From Prorocentrum cordatum (Eukaryota > Sar > Dinophyceae > Prorocentrales > Prorocentraceae): a stretch of 64,000 bases of DNA. Made by a program: the position numbers and the translations under genes. Of the stretch, positions 10,782-21,390 are shown piece by piece (the stretch's first letter is position 1; each line of letters opens with the position of its first letter). The notes beneath the pieces are model-generated. The model worked only from the letters and a program-made list of their open reading frames with translations. It was not told the DNA's origin and made no database searches. The stretch spans positions 166,501-230,500 of the forward strand of contig CAUYUJ010016484.1 in assembly GCA_963575745.1 (NCBI GenBank). The letters are read 5' to 3'.

Positions 10782-12524
10782 ATGGCGAGGAAGGGCGGCT
10801 TCACGGTCTGCTCATGCGGCAACTGGGCTTTCAATTTCAGTATTCAGCGCAACGATGGCAAATGTGCGAAGTGCGGGGCCTCAATGGAGTTATACCACAG
10901 AGCACCTCCGTGGCGGTCGAAGAGGCAGAGCTCGTGGTATCAATACTGTTCGTCGGAGACGACCATGGGGCCCACGGAGGTCGACCCAGCAGCACTCCTC
11001 GATCAGTTGGCCTCTCTCCCCCAGTTCACCAAAGAGGTTAACACGCTTCGCCAGGCGCAAGAGAGGTATAAGGACAGCCAGGTGGTTCAGGCTTATCCCC
11101 AGGAGTGCTACACGAAGTCGGCAAAAAAACTCGAGTGGAAGGCGGACGCTCTGGAGAGAGCTTCCAAGGCAGAGTTGGACGAGGAACACAAGCTGGAGGT
11201 TGCCAGGGAGGCCACGAAGCGCGCGGCTTTGGAGCACGCCAGGGCCAATCAGGAGCACGCGGAAGCGGTGGCTCGTGTGGCGGCGGAGGCCAACATCCAG
11301 CATGTCCCGAAGGGCTACACGTCGGACGGCAAGAGAGTCGTCTTCGCGGTGGATGACACGCTCTTCCAGGACATCGGCGCTTTTGACGAAGAGGAGCAGC
11401 GTGTCCTTCGGGCTCATGAGGCCACGATCAAGGAAGAGTGCGACCAGGTGGCGGCCACCCAGAAGGCAGTGCACGAACAGGTCGCAAAGGTCAAGGATAT
11501 TCGCTCGGGCGCATCCAACAGACAACGCACGGGCGAGCAAGGTCAATCTGCAGTGGGTACAGGAGGCACCATGGAGTACGACTCGGAGCCAGAGGACCAG
11601 CACGGGGAGGCCAAGAGCCCCGCGCATCCGAGTGAGGACTCCCCCGGCCTACTGGCGGCAGCGGAAGCGGACAGAGCAGCGGCGCTGGAGGCTGAGCGCA
11701 AGAGGATCGCTAGCAATGCCAAGGCTGGCGGCGGCAATGCTGCTTCATCGTCTGCTGCTGGTCCTGGTGCTAGTGCCCAGCGTGGGCAGCAGCATTGGCG
11801 ATTACGCACCATGTACTTCTACGAGCACGGCCACGCGAGTTCAAGGTTATTCTTCAGTAATATTTCGGAATGGGGGCCCGTCGCTAGGTCCTTCATGAGA
11901 GAACAGGCAAAACAGTACGGCACCATCTGTTTCACAGAGGCACATCAGAGAGGACACCGTCTTCAGAAGGCGAGGTCCGACTCGGGACGAGACGGATGGA
12001 AACTTACAGCAACAGAGGCGACGTTGACTGGCAGATCATCCGAGGGCGCGTCAGGCGGCGAGTGGATCATGTCGCAGAAGCGGTTGGCGACCACTTCTTT
12101 CGAGCATATACGAGAGGCTGAGCGATTACGCACAGGGCGCGATTGCTTTCAAGGATTTGCCCCCCTGCTATGGCACACCCGCATGGGCAATGTCGCTGTG
12201 GCGGTGCGCCACCTTCTCCCAGGGCGCAGGTTTCGAGGTCCGAACGAGAGGACCCTGATCAGATTGGCGGCATTCCTCAGCCTGGTAGAGGAGTCATGGT
12301 TGGTGATGGGCGACTGGAATATGCATCCCTCGGAGTGGTCTCAGACATCGTGGCTAGAGAAGCTGGGCGCCCGGGTCATCCTCCCTCCCAATGATGAAGT
12401 GACGTGTAATAGGGGTCGAGGCACACTCATCGACTACGTGATCGCGAAGCGGGGTATACCGTCTACCATGAAGCTTTCTAGTGTGCCTGAAGTGCCATGG
12501 AAGACCCATGCGGGCATGGTCTGA
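10782..12524 (+). pseudogene. retrotransposon ORF: zinc ribbon, helical region, AP-like endonuclease
   Basis: 580 codons from the ATG at 10782, chosen because it is the first ATG after the SL; the open frame upstream is only GC and GGA composition. Residues 10-31 hold CSCG...CAKCG, a CxC...CxxC zinc ribbon. About residues 60-330 are Glu/Lys/Ala-rich and probably helical. From about residue 345 an endonuclease/exonuclease/phosphatase fold follows: SNISEWGPVARSF, CFTEAHQRG (Glu near 383), GDWN (near 509), GTLIDYVI (near 550) and a terminal THAGMV matching the catalytic His. In LINEs this domain nicks the target. A TGA at 12522 cuts the frame, which then continues in phase. Confidence 0.8.
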
Positions 12525-13274
12525 GAGGTCATGTACGCGAAGTTGGGTAAGTGGCACAGAGCGTTGGACATGGCGAAGGAGCTTCCCACGGTGAAGAGAC
12601 CCACCATGTTGCCCGACCCGCAAAGCAAGAGGCAGAAGAAGTTGGCGGAAGCTCGAGCACGCAGACAGCAGCAACTAGATGATCATTTGCAGGAGGCGCT
12701 TGAGAACATGCAGCCCCAGCAGGAGGACGCCATTGGGGAGGAGAGTGTCCCATTCAGCATAACCCGCGAGGTCTGGGAGCAGGCTCGGGTGCTAGAGAAG
12801 ACTCAGGACTCATGCCTGGGAGAAAATCGGGATCTCTTCCCGCATTTCCTCCAGGACAGGGACACGCCAGCAAGGGGCAGGCTGGCTTCCAGATGCGCGA
12901 GATGGGTCGCAACGCTGGAGGAGGACACCATCATCACACGCAAGCTCGACCAGCAGGAGGCCGACAAGGTCAGAGGCAGAGCTTAGGGCTTTGCGCTCAA
13001 ATGGGAGCGGACGCGCGCCACCCCCGATCGCCCGCATCTACGCGATTCAGTGGCGGAGTGGTGGAACATTTGCAGTACGCTGGTCGATCGAGCTGGAGTG
13101 TTACGTCGGCCACAACGAATTTCTGAGCTACAAATGGTCTTCAACAAGGTCGGCGGCCTGTTGAGCATCAGTGACGTTACGGACATGTTTACGATTTTCC
13201 ATGACGAGAGAAAGTTCAAGTGCTGGTTGGGCATGGTCACAGTGATCTCAGAGTTGGATGACAGAGCCTGGTGA
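12525..13274 (+). pseudogene. retrotransposon linker between endonuclease and RT, two in-frame stops
   Basis: The same frame as the endonuclease continues after TGA 12522-12524, is broken by TAG at 12984-12986 and ends with TGA at 13272-13274. It contains basic and Gln-rich helices (KRQKKLAEARARRQQQLDD) and WW/EW motifs often seen before the RT. No catalytic motif is expected here. The clean frame between stops suggests point-mutation decay, not random DNA. Confidence 0.6.
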
Positions 13275-14335
13275 GATTTGCAGCAGATGACATATCGGTT
13301 TCTCAGCCGTGCTATTGACCGATCTACTTCTTAAGCGAGTAAGAGCTTCCAGCAGCGGGCGATCCGCATGTGGAAATCGGCTCCAGGTGTTATAGGTATG
13401 CGCGAGGAGTGCTGGACAAGGCCGACGAGATCATTGGCACGGATCGCGCCTTTGGCTCTCCCAGTGATATCATGGACCACCGCGCTGACAGATGGCAGAA
13501 GGTGTGGAGCAGCGACAACTTCAGCGCTGACAAGATAAGCTTCGGGTTGGGCTACCTTCGTCAGAGATCAGCTCAGCAGGACAGCGAGCCGATGACGACG
13601 GACCACCTTTCCCAGGCGACATCCAGCGTGAACGCAGAGAAATCGAAGGGTATTGATGCTACGGGTCCAGTGGAGGTTCAGCGACTACCACGTCGGGCGC
13701 TCGTCAGCTGGGGCGCTTGCCCAACCAGATCGAGGAGATCGGGCTGTGGCCTCCGCAGGTAAATCTCGTCATCGGGGCGATCGCACCCGAGGCGAGGGGG
13801 GGGGGGGAGTTTTAGGACTGTTACCGTTTCTGGTCAAGCTCTGGGCAAAGGTTCGCAGTTCGGCCACGTTGCAATGGGCATCCGAGGCGGACGAGCATTG
13901 GGACACGGCGGTCCGCGGGCCCTCGGAACTGCAAGCGGCATTGGTGCGAGGGTTGTTAGACGAGTCTGCGCGAGAGCTCCACATCTCCTCTGCTACATTA
14001 CTGTTGGACGTTGAAAAATTGTACGACACTTTGGACATCGCTAAGTTATGTGCTGCGGCCCTCACACAAGGTTTCCCCGCCAAGGTACTGCCCATGGAGC
14101 TGCAGATATGTCTCGCGCCGAGGGTGCTGAAAGATCGCACAGTCGGGTATCGCACGCAATACGGGCGCAGCGGGGCATCGTGGCGGGTTCGCTGAACGGT
14201 GGTAGAATGGCTAAAGCTTGCCTAGACCCTATCATGGAAAGGGCTCACAAGCGGCACGGCGTGCAGATCCTTTTGAGAACATTCGTTGACGACGCGGTGA
14301 TTCGTGTGGCACTGCGAAGCAAACCACATCCTTGA
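13275..14335 (+). pseudogene. reverse transcriptase domain, broken by frame changes
   Basis: RT motifs are readable but spread over three frames. EKSKGIDATGP lies near 13640. LPNQIEEIGLWPPQVNLVIG at 13717-13776 is in another frame. A third frame carries VLGLLPFLVKLWAKVR and motif A (LLLDVEKLYD, about 13996-14028). A fourth shift gives RGIVAGSLNG (motif B, about 14166-14200) and FVDD (motif C, 14282-14293). FVDD is a variant of YADD/FADD. A G-run near 13797-13807 marks one frame change. The domain is certainly non-functional. Confidence 0.8.
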
Positions 14336-15534
14336 CGATTGAATCGGGTGCCATGGTAGGCGATCAGCTACGTCAAGCGGGATTAGCCATCAGTGAGAAG
14401 GCCACGGCGGTAGCTTCGGACAACGTTATCTTGAGTGATGTCACTACGGGCCTACGCCGACTGGGAGTACCAGTCACTCCCTCGCATGACGCGGCCGACC
14501 TGGGCATGGACACCAGTGCAGGGCGCCGACGCACCTGCATCAAAGCGAATGAGAGAAGAAAACAGGCAGCGAAACGAACATGGGCGATCAAGAGGATAAG
14601 AAGGCATGGTAAGTTACGAGGCATTACGACGGCGCTATGGACTGCAGGGTCTCGACCACAGGGTACATGCGCTCATCAGGCGTTCGGTGTTGCAGGACAC
14701 GTTATGACAGTTTTTGTAAGGAGACAGGCAGCGCAGTGTTCGGTTGGTGCAGGACCAGGACGCTGCTTGACAACGGCATTGGCGATGGTGTACGGCAAGA
14801 AAGACCCAGCCAAGTCAGTGAGACTCGAGCATTTCCACATGTGGCTGAAGATGTGGCGTGAGCATCCTGAACTACATGCGCGTGTGGCGACGGCTTGGGT
14901 CAGCATCCGCAGGGGACTGCTACTGGCTGGTTCACGCAGATGGAGGTTAGTGAAAGGCCCTATCGGAGCGACAATTTCCACGCTGATGGATATTGGATGG
15001 GCCCCGCACTCTCCGATGCAATGGGGGTCGGCAAATGAAACATGGACTATTCCTTCTTACGCAGACGTCGAGCACGAGCAGTTCCGCAGCGACTTCACGG
15101 ACATCCTGAGGGACATCGAGGACACCATAGATATCCAACTATGGGGAGTAGCTTCGAAGCACGACAACGGCAACGACCTGTGCGGGGGGGCTGACACGTA
15201 CCAGGTCTCTGGGGAGCTGCGCGCGCTCAGGGACGACGACGGCTCCGACGACTGGGCGCTGAGCGTTGTAGTGACGACAGGGGGCCAGTGGCCCCGTGAG
15301 AGGTTGCAACAGGCGGGGTACAATATACCCGGCCTGCTCTGTCCTAGGCGCCAGCAGGCGCCTGAGAGCCTGTTTCGCCGTAGTTGGGAATGCGAGGCCC
15401 ATGTTGGCCACCCAGATTTCACGAAATCCGATTCGCTGATCCCCCAGGCAAGAGCGAACCGCGAGAGCTCGCCGAGCTTCCGGCTCCGAGGGGCCCCTTT
15501 GTCGGGCTCCAGCGGTCCCGACCTTCTCCGGTGA
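14332..15534 (+). pseudogene. RT thumb, connection and degenerate zinc-finger region
   Basis: A 400-residue open stretch follows the catalytic motifs. It contains GRRRTC, a basic helix (RRKQAAKRTWAIKRIRR) and, near its end, ERLQQAGYNIPGLL followed by CPRRQQ...WECEAHVGHP. The latter corresponds to the finger GYDVPNECPLC...HH...CQHP of element 2 but lacks the CxxC pair, so the finger is degraded. Its length suggests that this half of element 1 decayed less than the RT core. Confidence 0.6.
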
Positions 15535-15588
15535 CCCTCCCATGGTGTTTCGCTTCGGCTTGGTCCAGGACATACCCAGAGACGGGAC

Positions 15589-15663
15589 CTCCTCCCTCCT
15601 CCTCCTCCTCCTCCTCCTCCTCCTCCTCTTCCTCCTCCTCCTCCTCCTCCTCCTCTTCCTCCT
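15589..15663. repeat. (CTC)n expansion inside element 1
   Basis: A pure pyrimidine triplet run sits between the zinc-finger region and the RNase H domain. It is translated as poly-Leu or poly-Ser, and the RNase H frame continues on its far side. This indicates microsatellite growth after insertion or in the source copy. Confidence 0.9.
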
Positions 15664-16365
15664 TCGCTTCGGCTTCGCCGAGGGAGTCGCTACCGTGTTC
15701 GGGGACGGTTCGGGTGGGAGGTTCTCTGACGGCCCTCGGCGTCGGCGGGTCGGCTCTGGAGCAGTAGCGCTGGCCCCAGAAGGCCAGTTCTGGAAGTCGG
15801 TCTGGGGTGCCGGCGCGACCCTACAGGGGAAGCGACAGAGTGTTCCTCGTGCGGAGATCACCGCGTTTGCGATCGCGGTGGAGGAAGTCCCAGGCCGACT
15901 ATGTTTTACCACAGATCACCAGCCGCTGTTGAGGTCCTGGGCCAAAGGTCGGTCTGTTGGTTTCGAGGCCCTCGAGGGGGGGTGTAATGCGGACCTTTGG
16001 GCCAGGATCGCCGCTGCGTTCCGTGCCAGAGCGCCCGAGGACGTTGTGCTCAAATGGGTGGCCTCCCACCAAGAGGAGTCCACACGCCACAGGGATCAGA
16101 CGTTCCTGCACTTCGGCAACGAATGCGCCGATGCGCTAGCAGGGGCGATGGCTGAAAAAGCTTGGTCAGAATTCGTGTTGGCTGACCCTCCAACTGACCG
16201 AAGGGACGCGGAGTTGTTTTTGATCCGTCGGCGCGCTAGGAGGGCCTTGGGGCTTTCCATGGTTGCGGACCCGTGGACCCACGAGCGCCTTTCGGCGCAG
16301 TCTCAAAAACCGCTCCCTAGGTTGGCGAGAGAGCTCAGGGCCTCCGAGCATCGGTGGTGTCGCGT
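15664..16365 (+). pseudogene. RNase H domain of element 1
   Basis: The frame reads FGDGSGGR (first Asp, about 15700), RAEITAFAIAVEEV (Glu at 15853), TTDHQPLL (Asp at 15914), KWVASHQEE and GNECADALAGA (last Asp near 16131). All four acidic positions and the His-containing loop of type I RNase H are present, so the domain itself is intact. In such elements RNase H removes RNA from the RNA:DNA hybrid. The frame is lost downstream, near 16.4-16.5 kb. Confidence 0.75.
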
Positions 16366-16731
16366 GGGCGCTAAGTATATTGTGCTAAGTGTTCGAGTTT
16401 TTCGAATCAGGATTCGATTTGTCAAGCTTGTGAGACTCTGCGTGGGTCGAGGGGTCGCCAGGAATTCGAACCCATCCGAGGGAGGTGTATCATTGGAGGC
16501 AAAGAGCTCCATCCGTCGCATACTCTGCAGTACTGGAGTTCGTACTGCCTCACCTTTTGTAGCACTTGCGGTCTTAGTTGCACCACCGACCCCCGACAGC
16601 TCTCGAAAGTTTGCAAGCTCACCCCCAAGAGGAAGCAGAATCTGGCAAGGATTTTAGCGGGTAAGTACCCCCACCCGTCGGGGCCCCCGAAAGCTGTGCG
16701 AGAAGCGTTGCACAGTCGCTTCCAGCAGTAA
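16366..16731 (+). pseudogene. C-terminal zinc-finger tail of element 1
   Basis: After a frame change the tail reads WSSYCLTFCSTCGLSC, KVCKLTPKRKQNLARILAGK and YPHPSGPPKAVREALHSR, ending at TAA 16729-16731. Element 2 ends similarly: FCLVCGRYAQ, then RNRLLAGKHPRFS. The shared Cx2C finger plus LAGKxP tail ties the two elements to one superfamily. Confidence 0.65.
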
Positions 16732-16785
16732 GCTAGCCAATGCGGGACCTTCGACGTCCCTATCCTGGAAATATTCTGGAAATAT

Positions 16786-17170
16786 CCTCCCCCCCGCTGC
16801 TCCCCATTTTGTTACTCCTGCTCCTGCACCAGCTCGTGATGCTTCTCCACCTCCGCATGCTCCCACCCACCCCTCCCCTCCCGCACCACCCGATTCCTCC
16901 TGCTCCTCATTCTTCCTCTACTCCGTCCCTCTCCCCTTCCTAATCCGACTCCGCCTCTACCCTCTCCCACTCCGCCGCCGCCCCCTCCCCCCTCCTCCTC
17001 CTCCTCCTCCTCCTCCTCCTCCTCCTCCTCCTCCTCCTCCCGCCTCCTCCTGCCTCCTCCTGCTCATCCGCCTCCTCCTCCTACTCCTTCCCCTTTCCTT
17101 CTCCTCATCTTCATCCTGCTCCTCCTCGTGCTTATCCTTTGCTTCCTCCTACCAGTCTGTGACACACCAC
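16786..17170. repeat. pyrimidine-rich tract with (TCC)n core
   Basis: C/T-dominated sequence with a pure TCC run at about 16994-17041. It begins ~55 bp after the end of element 1 and mirrors the (TCC)n just before the SL. Confidence 0.85.
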
Positions 17171-17497
17171 TACTTCAGCTGATTCCAACCTTCCACCTTT
17201 TCCCCTAGCTCTGGCCCCATCCTGCCCCGGTCCTCTTTCACAGTCTCGTCCCTCGAGTCGCCCCTCGCATCAGTGGGCTGGGAGGCAACACCTCTTATCT
17301 GCTCCCGGACACCTGCGGCGCAGAGATCGTGCGGCCGACCCAGCGCTTGGCGTCCACGGTGGCCCGAAACTTCAACTTCAAGTTGCCCGACATCCTGAAC
17401 AGGGGAATGGCGAACGAAGCCGATCGAGCGAGGTCAACGTGGCCGAGACTTGAACGACACGGGTGGAGGGAGCTGCGCGTACCGACCACGCCGATCG
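17171..17497. other. low-copy DNA, no recognisable feature
   Basis: Short open frames exist on both strands (for example minus-strand FRATVDAKRWVGRTISAPQ), but I recognise no domain. No second copy is seen in the window. Confidence 0.4.
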
Positions 17498-17499
17498 TA

Positions 17500-17673
17500 C
17501 AGTCGGGGCGTTGACCTAAGGAACCCTAAATAAAGAACGAGGCCTCTTTTCCATGACTTAAACTTCGATTTCCCATCGAAAACGTACGGAAAACCCGGGG
17601 GCAAGCTGTGAAACAATTAAGAGCACGGAGCCCCTCCCCAACGAACAGGGTTCCTTCTTCAGGGACCCGACTG
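17500..17673. mobile_element. 174-bp mariner-type MITE (family 3), copy 1
   Basis: It starts CAGTCGGGGCG and ends GGGACCCGACTG, an inverted repeat flanked by TA on both sides (17498-17499 and 17674-17675). Subterminal AAGGAACCCT and AGGGTTCCTT are also inverted. A TA duplication with CAGT-type ends fits the Tc1/mariner superfamily. It is non-coding. Copies at 38884 and 47043 have the same structure and length. Confidence 0.85.
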
Positions 17674-17848
17674 TACCGACCGAGGAAGCCGACCGAAGCG
17701 ACGCTGGTCGTGCTAGCACATCGAGCGTGCCGACAGCGCGCAAGCCCAGCCCGCGACGCGTCCAGCACGACTTCCGAAGCCCCGCGTGCCCACCATCCTC
17801 ACCGACTTGCGCCGCGGCTGCCGCCCTGGTCAAACCCAAGGCGGTGGC

Positions 17849-17875
17849 TGAAGGGGCCCTGGACACACAAATTCG
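17849..17875 (+). mobile_element. family 4 mini-element, 5' end fragment
   Basis: TGAAGGGGCCCTGGACACAC matches the start of the ~162-bp family (25113, 28717, 49513) and then diverges. Only the end survives. Confidence 0.55.
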
Positions 17876-18059
17876 CCGGCCCAACGGGCCAGAGGCGTGC
17901 TAAGATCTCCGGTAACTGGTTAACAATTCTCTAGTTCGCGCGCGCGGGGCGGCCCCTGGGGGTCCCCGGACGAAAAGTACCCCGGGCGATCCCCGACCGA
18001 TCCCCGGGAGACTCCCCCAGAGCGCTCCAGGAGCGCTCCATGAGCGCACCAACAGGGCT

Positions 18060-18640
18060 CCGTGACGTCCCCGAGAGCCCCAAGAAAGGCCAAGAGGCCC
18101 CCAAGAGGCCCCCAAGATGGTACACGAGGGGTCCGACATGCCACAAGATCGCTCCAAGACGCCCAAGATAGCCCCCAGACGCCCCAAGAGGCCTCCAAGA
18201 GCACTCCCAAGAGGGCCCCCGGAGGCAAAATTCATTGTTTTTCCTTAGGTTTTTGAGAGATTTTGGAGCTTCCACCTTTTCGGCTTCCCGACGCCCCAAG
18301 ACGGCCCAAGAGGCCCCCAAGATCGCCCCAAGAGGGCCCAAGAGGCACCCAAGAGGGCCCCAAGATGGCCCAAGAGGGCTCGAAGACGGCCCAAGAAGCC
18401 TCCAAAACGGTCCAAGAGGGCCCCAAGAACGCCCCCAAAGGGGCCCCAGAGAGGGAACACGAAACAACATTTCGAGCCCTCGGCCCTAAGAAGCCCCTAC
18501 GAGGCCCCTAAGAGGCCCCAAGAGGCCCCCACGGGGCCCTCAGGAGGCCCCCAAGAGTCCCCCAAGCGGCCCCAGGAGGCCCCCCAAATGCCCCCCCGAG
18601 CGCCCCAGGAGTCCCCCAAGCGGCCCCAGGAACCCCCAAA
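18060..18640. repeat. ~10.5-bp phased degenerate repeat, array A
   Basis: Units of the form AAGAGGGCCCC recur with spacings of 10 or 11 bp. From about 18325, for example, spacings read 11, 11, 10, 11, 10, 11, 10, 11. The average is close to one helical turn. The units are degenerate, so this is not a conventional minisatellite. Gly-Pro-Trp-Leu-rich frames follow from it. Confidence 0.8.
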
Positions 18641-18710
18641 GCGCCGCATTGACACCAGGCCCTCGGGCAAACGGCAGACATGAGACTGTATGGGCCGGCG
18701 GAATGAGCGA

Positions 18711-18823
18711 AGCGATTGAATAAATAGAGACAGATTTTCCTATATTTTCTGGGTTTTCGTCTTTCCCCCCACTTCCCATATTTTCCCATATTGTGTCTGT
18801 GTGTGTGTGTCTTTCCCTCCTGA
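18711..18823 (+). mobile_element. family 4 mini-element, 3' part
   Basis: The block TTTCCTATATTTTCTGGGTT, TCGTCTTTCCCCCCACTTCC and CTCCTGA at 18817-18823 matches the 3' two-thirds of family 4. The usual TGAAGGGGCCC head is missing or replaced. No TSD can be defined. Confidence 0.65.
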
Positions 18824-19110
18824 GTGACTCCCGCCTTGCCGCGGCGCGCCAGGGCAACGCCGCCGACTCAAGGGCCCAAGGGCAGGGAATCTCATCGGGA
18901 AACAGCGCAGCGACCCGAGACCGGAAGGGTGCATCGGCTGCGCTGTGGCCACTATCCGAGCCAGGGGGGACCATCTTGGACGATCCGGGCGCCCAAGGAC
19001 AGCTCTTGACACTACGCAACCACTCAGCACGCCCACGAGGCTTGAAAGCACTGGGCAGGTCTCCTAAGGTGCACCCCCGCACCAGGGGCCGCCACCGCTC
19101 ACGCCTGTTT
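18824..19110. other. low-copy DNA
   Basis: No repeat, domain or RNA recognised. Confidence 0.4.
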
Positions 19111-19129
19111 GTTCCCACCCCCTCTCTCC

Positions 19130-20040
19130 TCTCTCCATTCTCCGCTCTCCTCCTCCTCCTCCTCCTCCTCCTCGTCCTTCCCCCTGTTACTGCTCTCTCC
19201 TCTCTTCTCTTTCTCTGCTCTCCTCCGCTCTCTTCCTCTCTTCTCCTCCTCCTCTCCCTCCCTCCTCCCTCCTCCTTCCGCCTTCCTCTTTCCTCCTCCT
19301 CCCTCCCTCCTCCTCCTCCCCCTCCTCCTCCTCCTCCTCCTCTCTACTCCCTCCCTCCTCCCTCCCTCCCTCCCCTCCGCCCCTCCTCCCTCCCTCCCTC
19401 CCTCCCTCCCTCCTCCTCCTCCTCCCCTCCTCCTCCTCCTCCTCTCCTCCTCCTGTCCTCCTCTCCTTCCTGCTCCCTCACTCCTGCTGTCCTCCTCCTG
19501 CTCCTCCTCCTCCTCTCCTCCTCCTCCTCCTTTCTCTTTCTCCTCCCCCCTCCTCCTCCTCCTCCTCCCCCCCCTAAGGGCACTGCCGGGCCTCGACCCG
19601 CCGCTCGCGCCCACGGGCAGCCCGCAGCGGTCCATGGCGCGCAGCATGCCTGCCGCGCCGGCGCCGCCGCCGCCCTCCTGGGCCGAGGGGGGGGGCCTTT
19701 GCAAGGGCAACGAGACGAGGAGGAGGAGGAGGAGGAGGAGGAAGAGGAGGAGGAGGAGGAGGAGGAGGAGGGCCAGGACAATACGAGACGATGAGGAGGA
19801 GGAGGGAGGAGGAGGAGGAGGAGGAGGAGGAGGAGGAGGAGGAGGAGGAGGAGGAGGAGGAGGAGGGGTGGAGGAGGAGGGGAGGAGGAGGAGGAAAAGG
19901 AGGATGAGGAGGAGGAGGAGGTGGAGGAGGAGGAGGTGGAGGAGGAGGGCCAGAGCAACGAGACGAGGAGGAGGTGGAGGCGGAGTAGGAGGAGGAAGAG
20001 GGGGAGGAGGAGGAGGAGGAGGAGGAGGAGGACGAGGAGG
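19130..20040. repeat. facing (TCC)n and (GGA)n arrays
   Basis: About 440 bp of TCC/CTC-rich sequence (to ~19575) is followed, after a ~135-bp GC-rich spacer, by about 325 bp of GGA (19714-20038). The arms are complementary and could fold into a long hairpin or form H-DNA. The Ser-, Leu-, Glu- and Arg-rich frames are compositional. Confidence 0.9.
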
Positions 20041-20320
20041 ACTATACAGCCAGGCTTGATTGGATGGGACACGCGATAGGATACAAGACCCCTCCGAGGG
20101 TCACATTGCCATAGGAATGTAGAAGGCACAAAGCGCGAAACACAGGACACATGGGCACCCTCTGCTAGGCAACGAGACCCATGCATGTCCGATTCCGGAA
20201 ACCCTGAACCCTACGACGCCTTCACCTCTTGGGGGGCGCGCTTCTTACTTCCGCCGCCTTCCGCCGCGCTTCCGCCGGCGTGGGCGGCCTCGTTTCACTT
20301 CCGCCGCCCTTCCGCCGCCC
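20041..20320. other. low-copy DNA between microsatellites
   Basis: Contains short CTTCCGCCG-type duplications near 20250-20330 and nothing else recognisable. Confidence 0.4.
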
Positions 20321-20403
20321 TTCCGCCGAGGGAGGGGGAGGAGGAGGAGGGGGAGGAGGAGGAGGGGGAGGGGGAGGAGGAGGAGGAGGAGGGGGAAGAG
20401 GAC
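20321..20403. repeat. (GGA)n tract
   Basis: GGGGGA/GGA triplets. Confidence 0.9.
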
Positions 20404-20516
20404 AAGTTAGGTGCGCTTGCGTCTACATCTGACATCCTACCCCTCCCTCCCATCCCTTACCATGGCGCTGATTTTCTCTATCCGCGGACGCGTGTCGTAG
20501 CGGACCTGTGGCTCCG

Positions 20517-21050
<534 letters not shown>

Positions 21051-21336
21051 GCGCGCGAGAAAGAGGCCCGCGCTGGGACGAAAACGCCATCCTGAACGAC
21101 GGAGGCAAAACACCGATCCGAAAATGAGGCCCACGCTGCAGCGGGAGCACGATTCGGAACGATTCGGGAGCAGAAATGAGGCCGGCGCCTCAGCGAGAGC
21201 AGCATTTTGAAGAAAAAACGCAGGCGAAAACCCAACTCCCAGGAATCCTGTGTAAAAAACAATACGCGGGGGGGGGGGTCTACTACTCCCAGCACGCCAT
21301 CAGGGGAAGAAGGAGAGTAGTATTCATATTGAGTAA
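21051..21336. other. degenerate ~45-bp repeat and spacer
   Basis: About 21060-21200 carries three weak copies of a GAGGCC...GGGA...GATTCGGA motif. The rest shows nothing. Confidence 0.35.
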
Positions 21337-21342
21337 TTGTGG

Positions 21343-21390
21343 AGGAGGAGGAGGAGGAGGAGGAGGAGGAGGAGGAGGAGGAGGAGGAGA
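21343..21390. repeat. (GGA)n microsatellite
   Basis: A pure GGA run. Confidence 0.95.

Larger units (their letters stand above)
10673..16731 (+). mobile_element. element 1: SL-headed non-LTR retrotransposon, inactivated
   Basis: About 6.06 kb running from the SL relic to the TAA at 16729-16731. Module order is SL, 88-nt leader, zinc ribbon plus charged helical region, AP-like endonuclease, RT (FVDD), linker, RNase H and C-terminal Cx2C finger with an LAGKYP tail. This is a LINE-type layout with RNase H. Several in-frame stops and frame changes show that it cannot make its polyprotein. No poly(A) tail or clear TSD is visible. The RNase H region contains a (CTC)n expansion. It is nearly full length, unlike element 2. 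Confidence 0.85.

Noticed and set aside
16455-16485. T-arm-like GGTTCGAATTCC on the minus strand (possible tRNA)
   Set aside because: No matching acceptor, D or anticodon stems; the bases lie in the retroelement C-terminal frame.
18235-18511. Small protein-like frames in the phased arrays (Gly-Pro-Arg, LGPSWG patterns)
   Set aside because: They reflect the ~10.5-bp repeat, which cycles through all frames.
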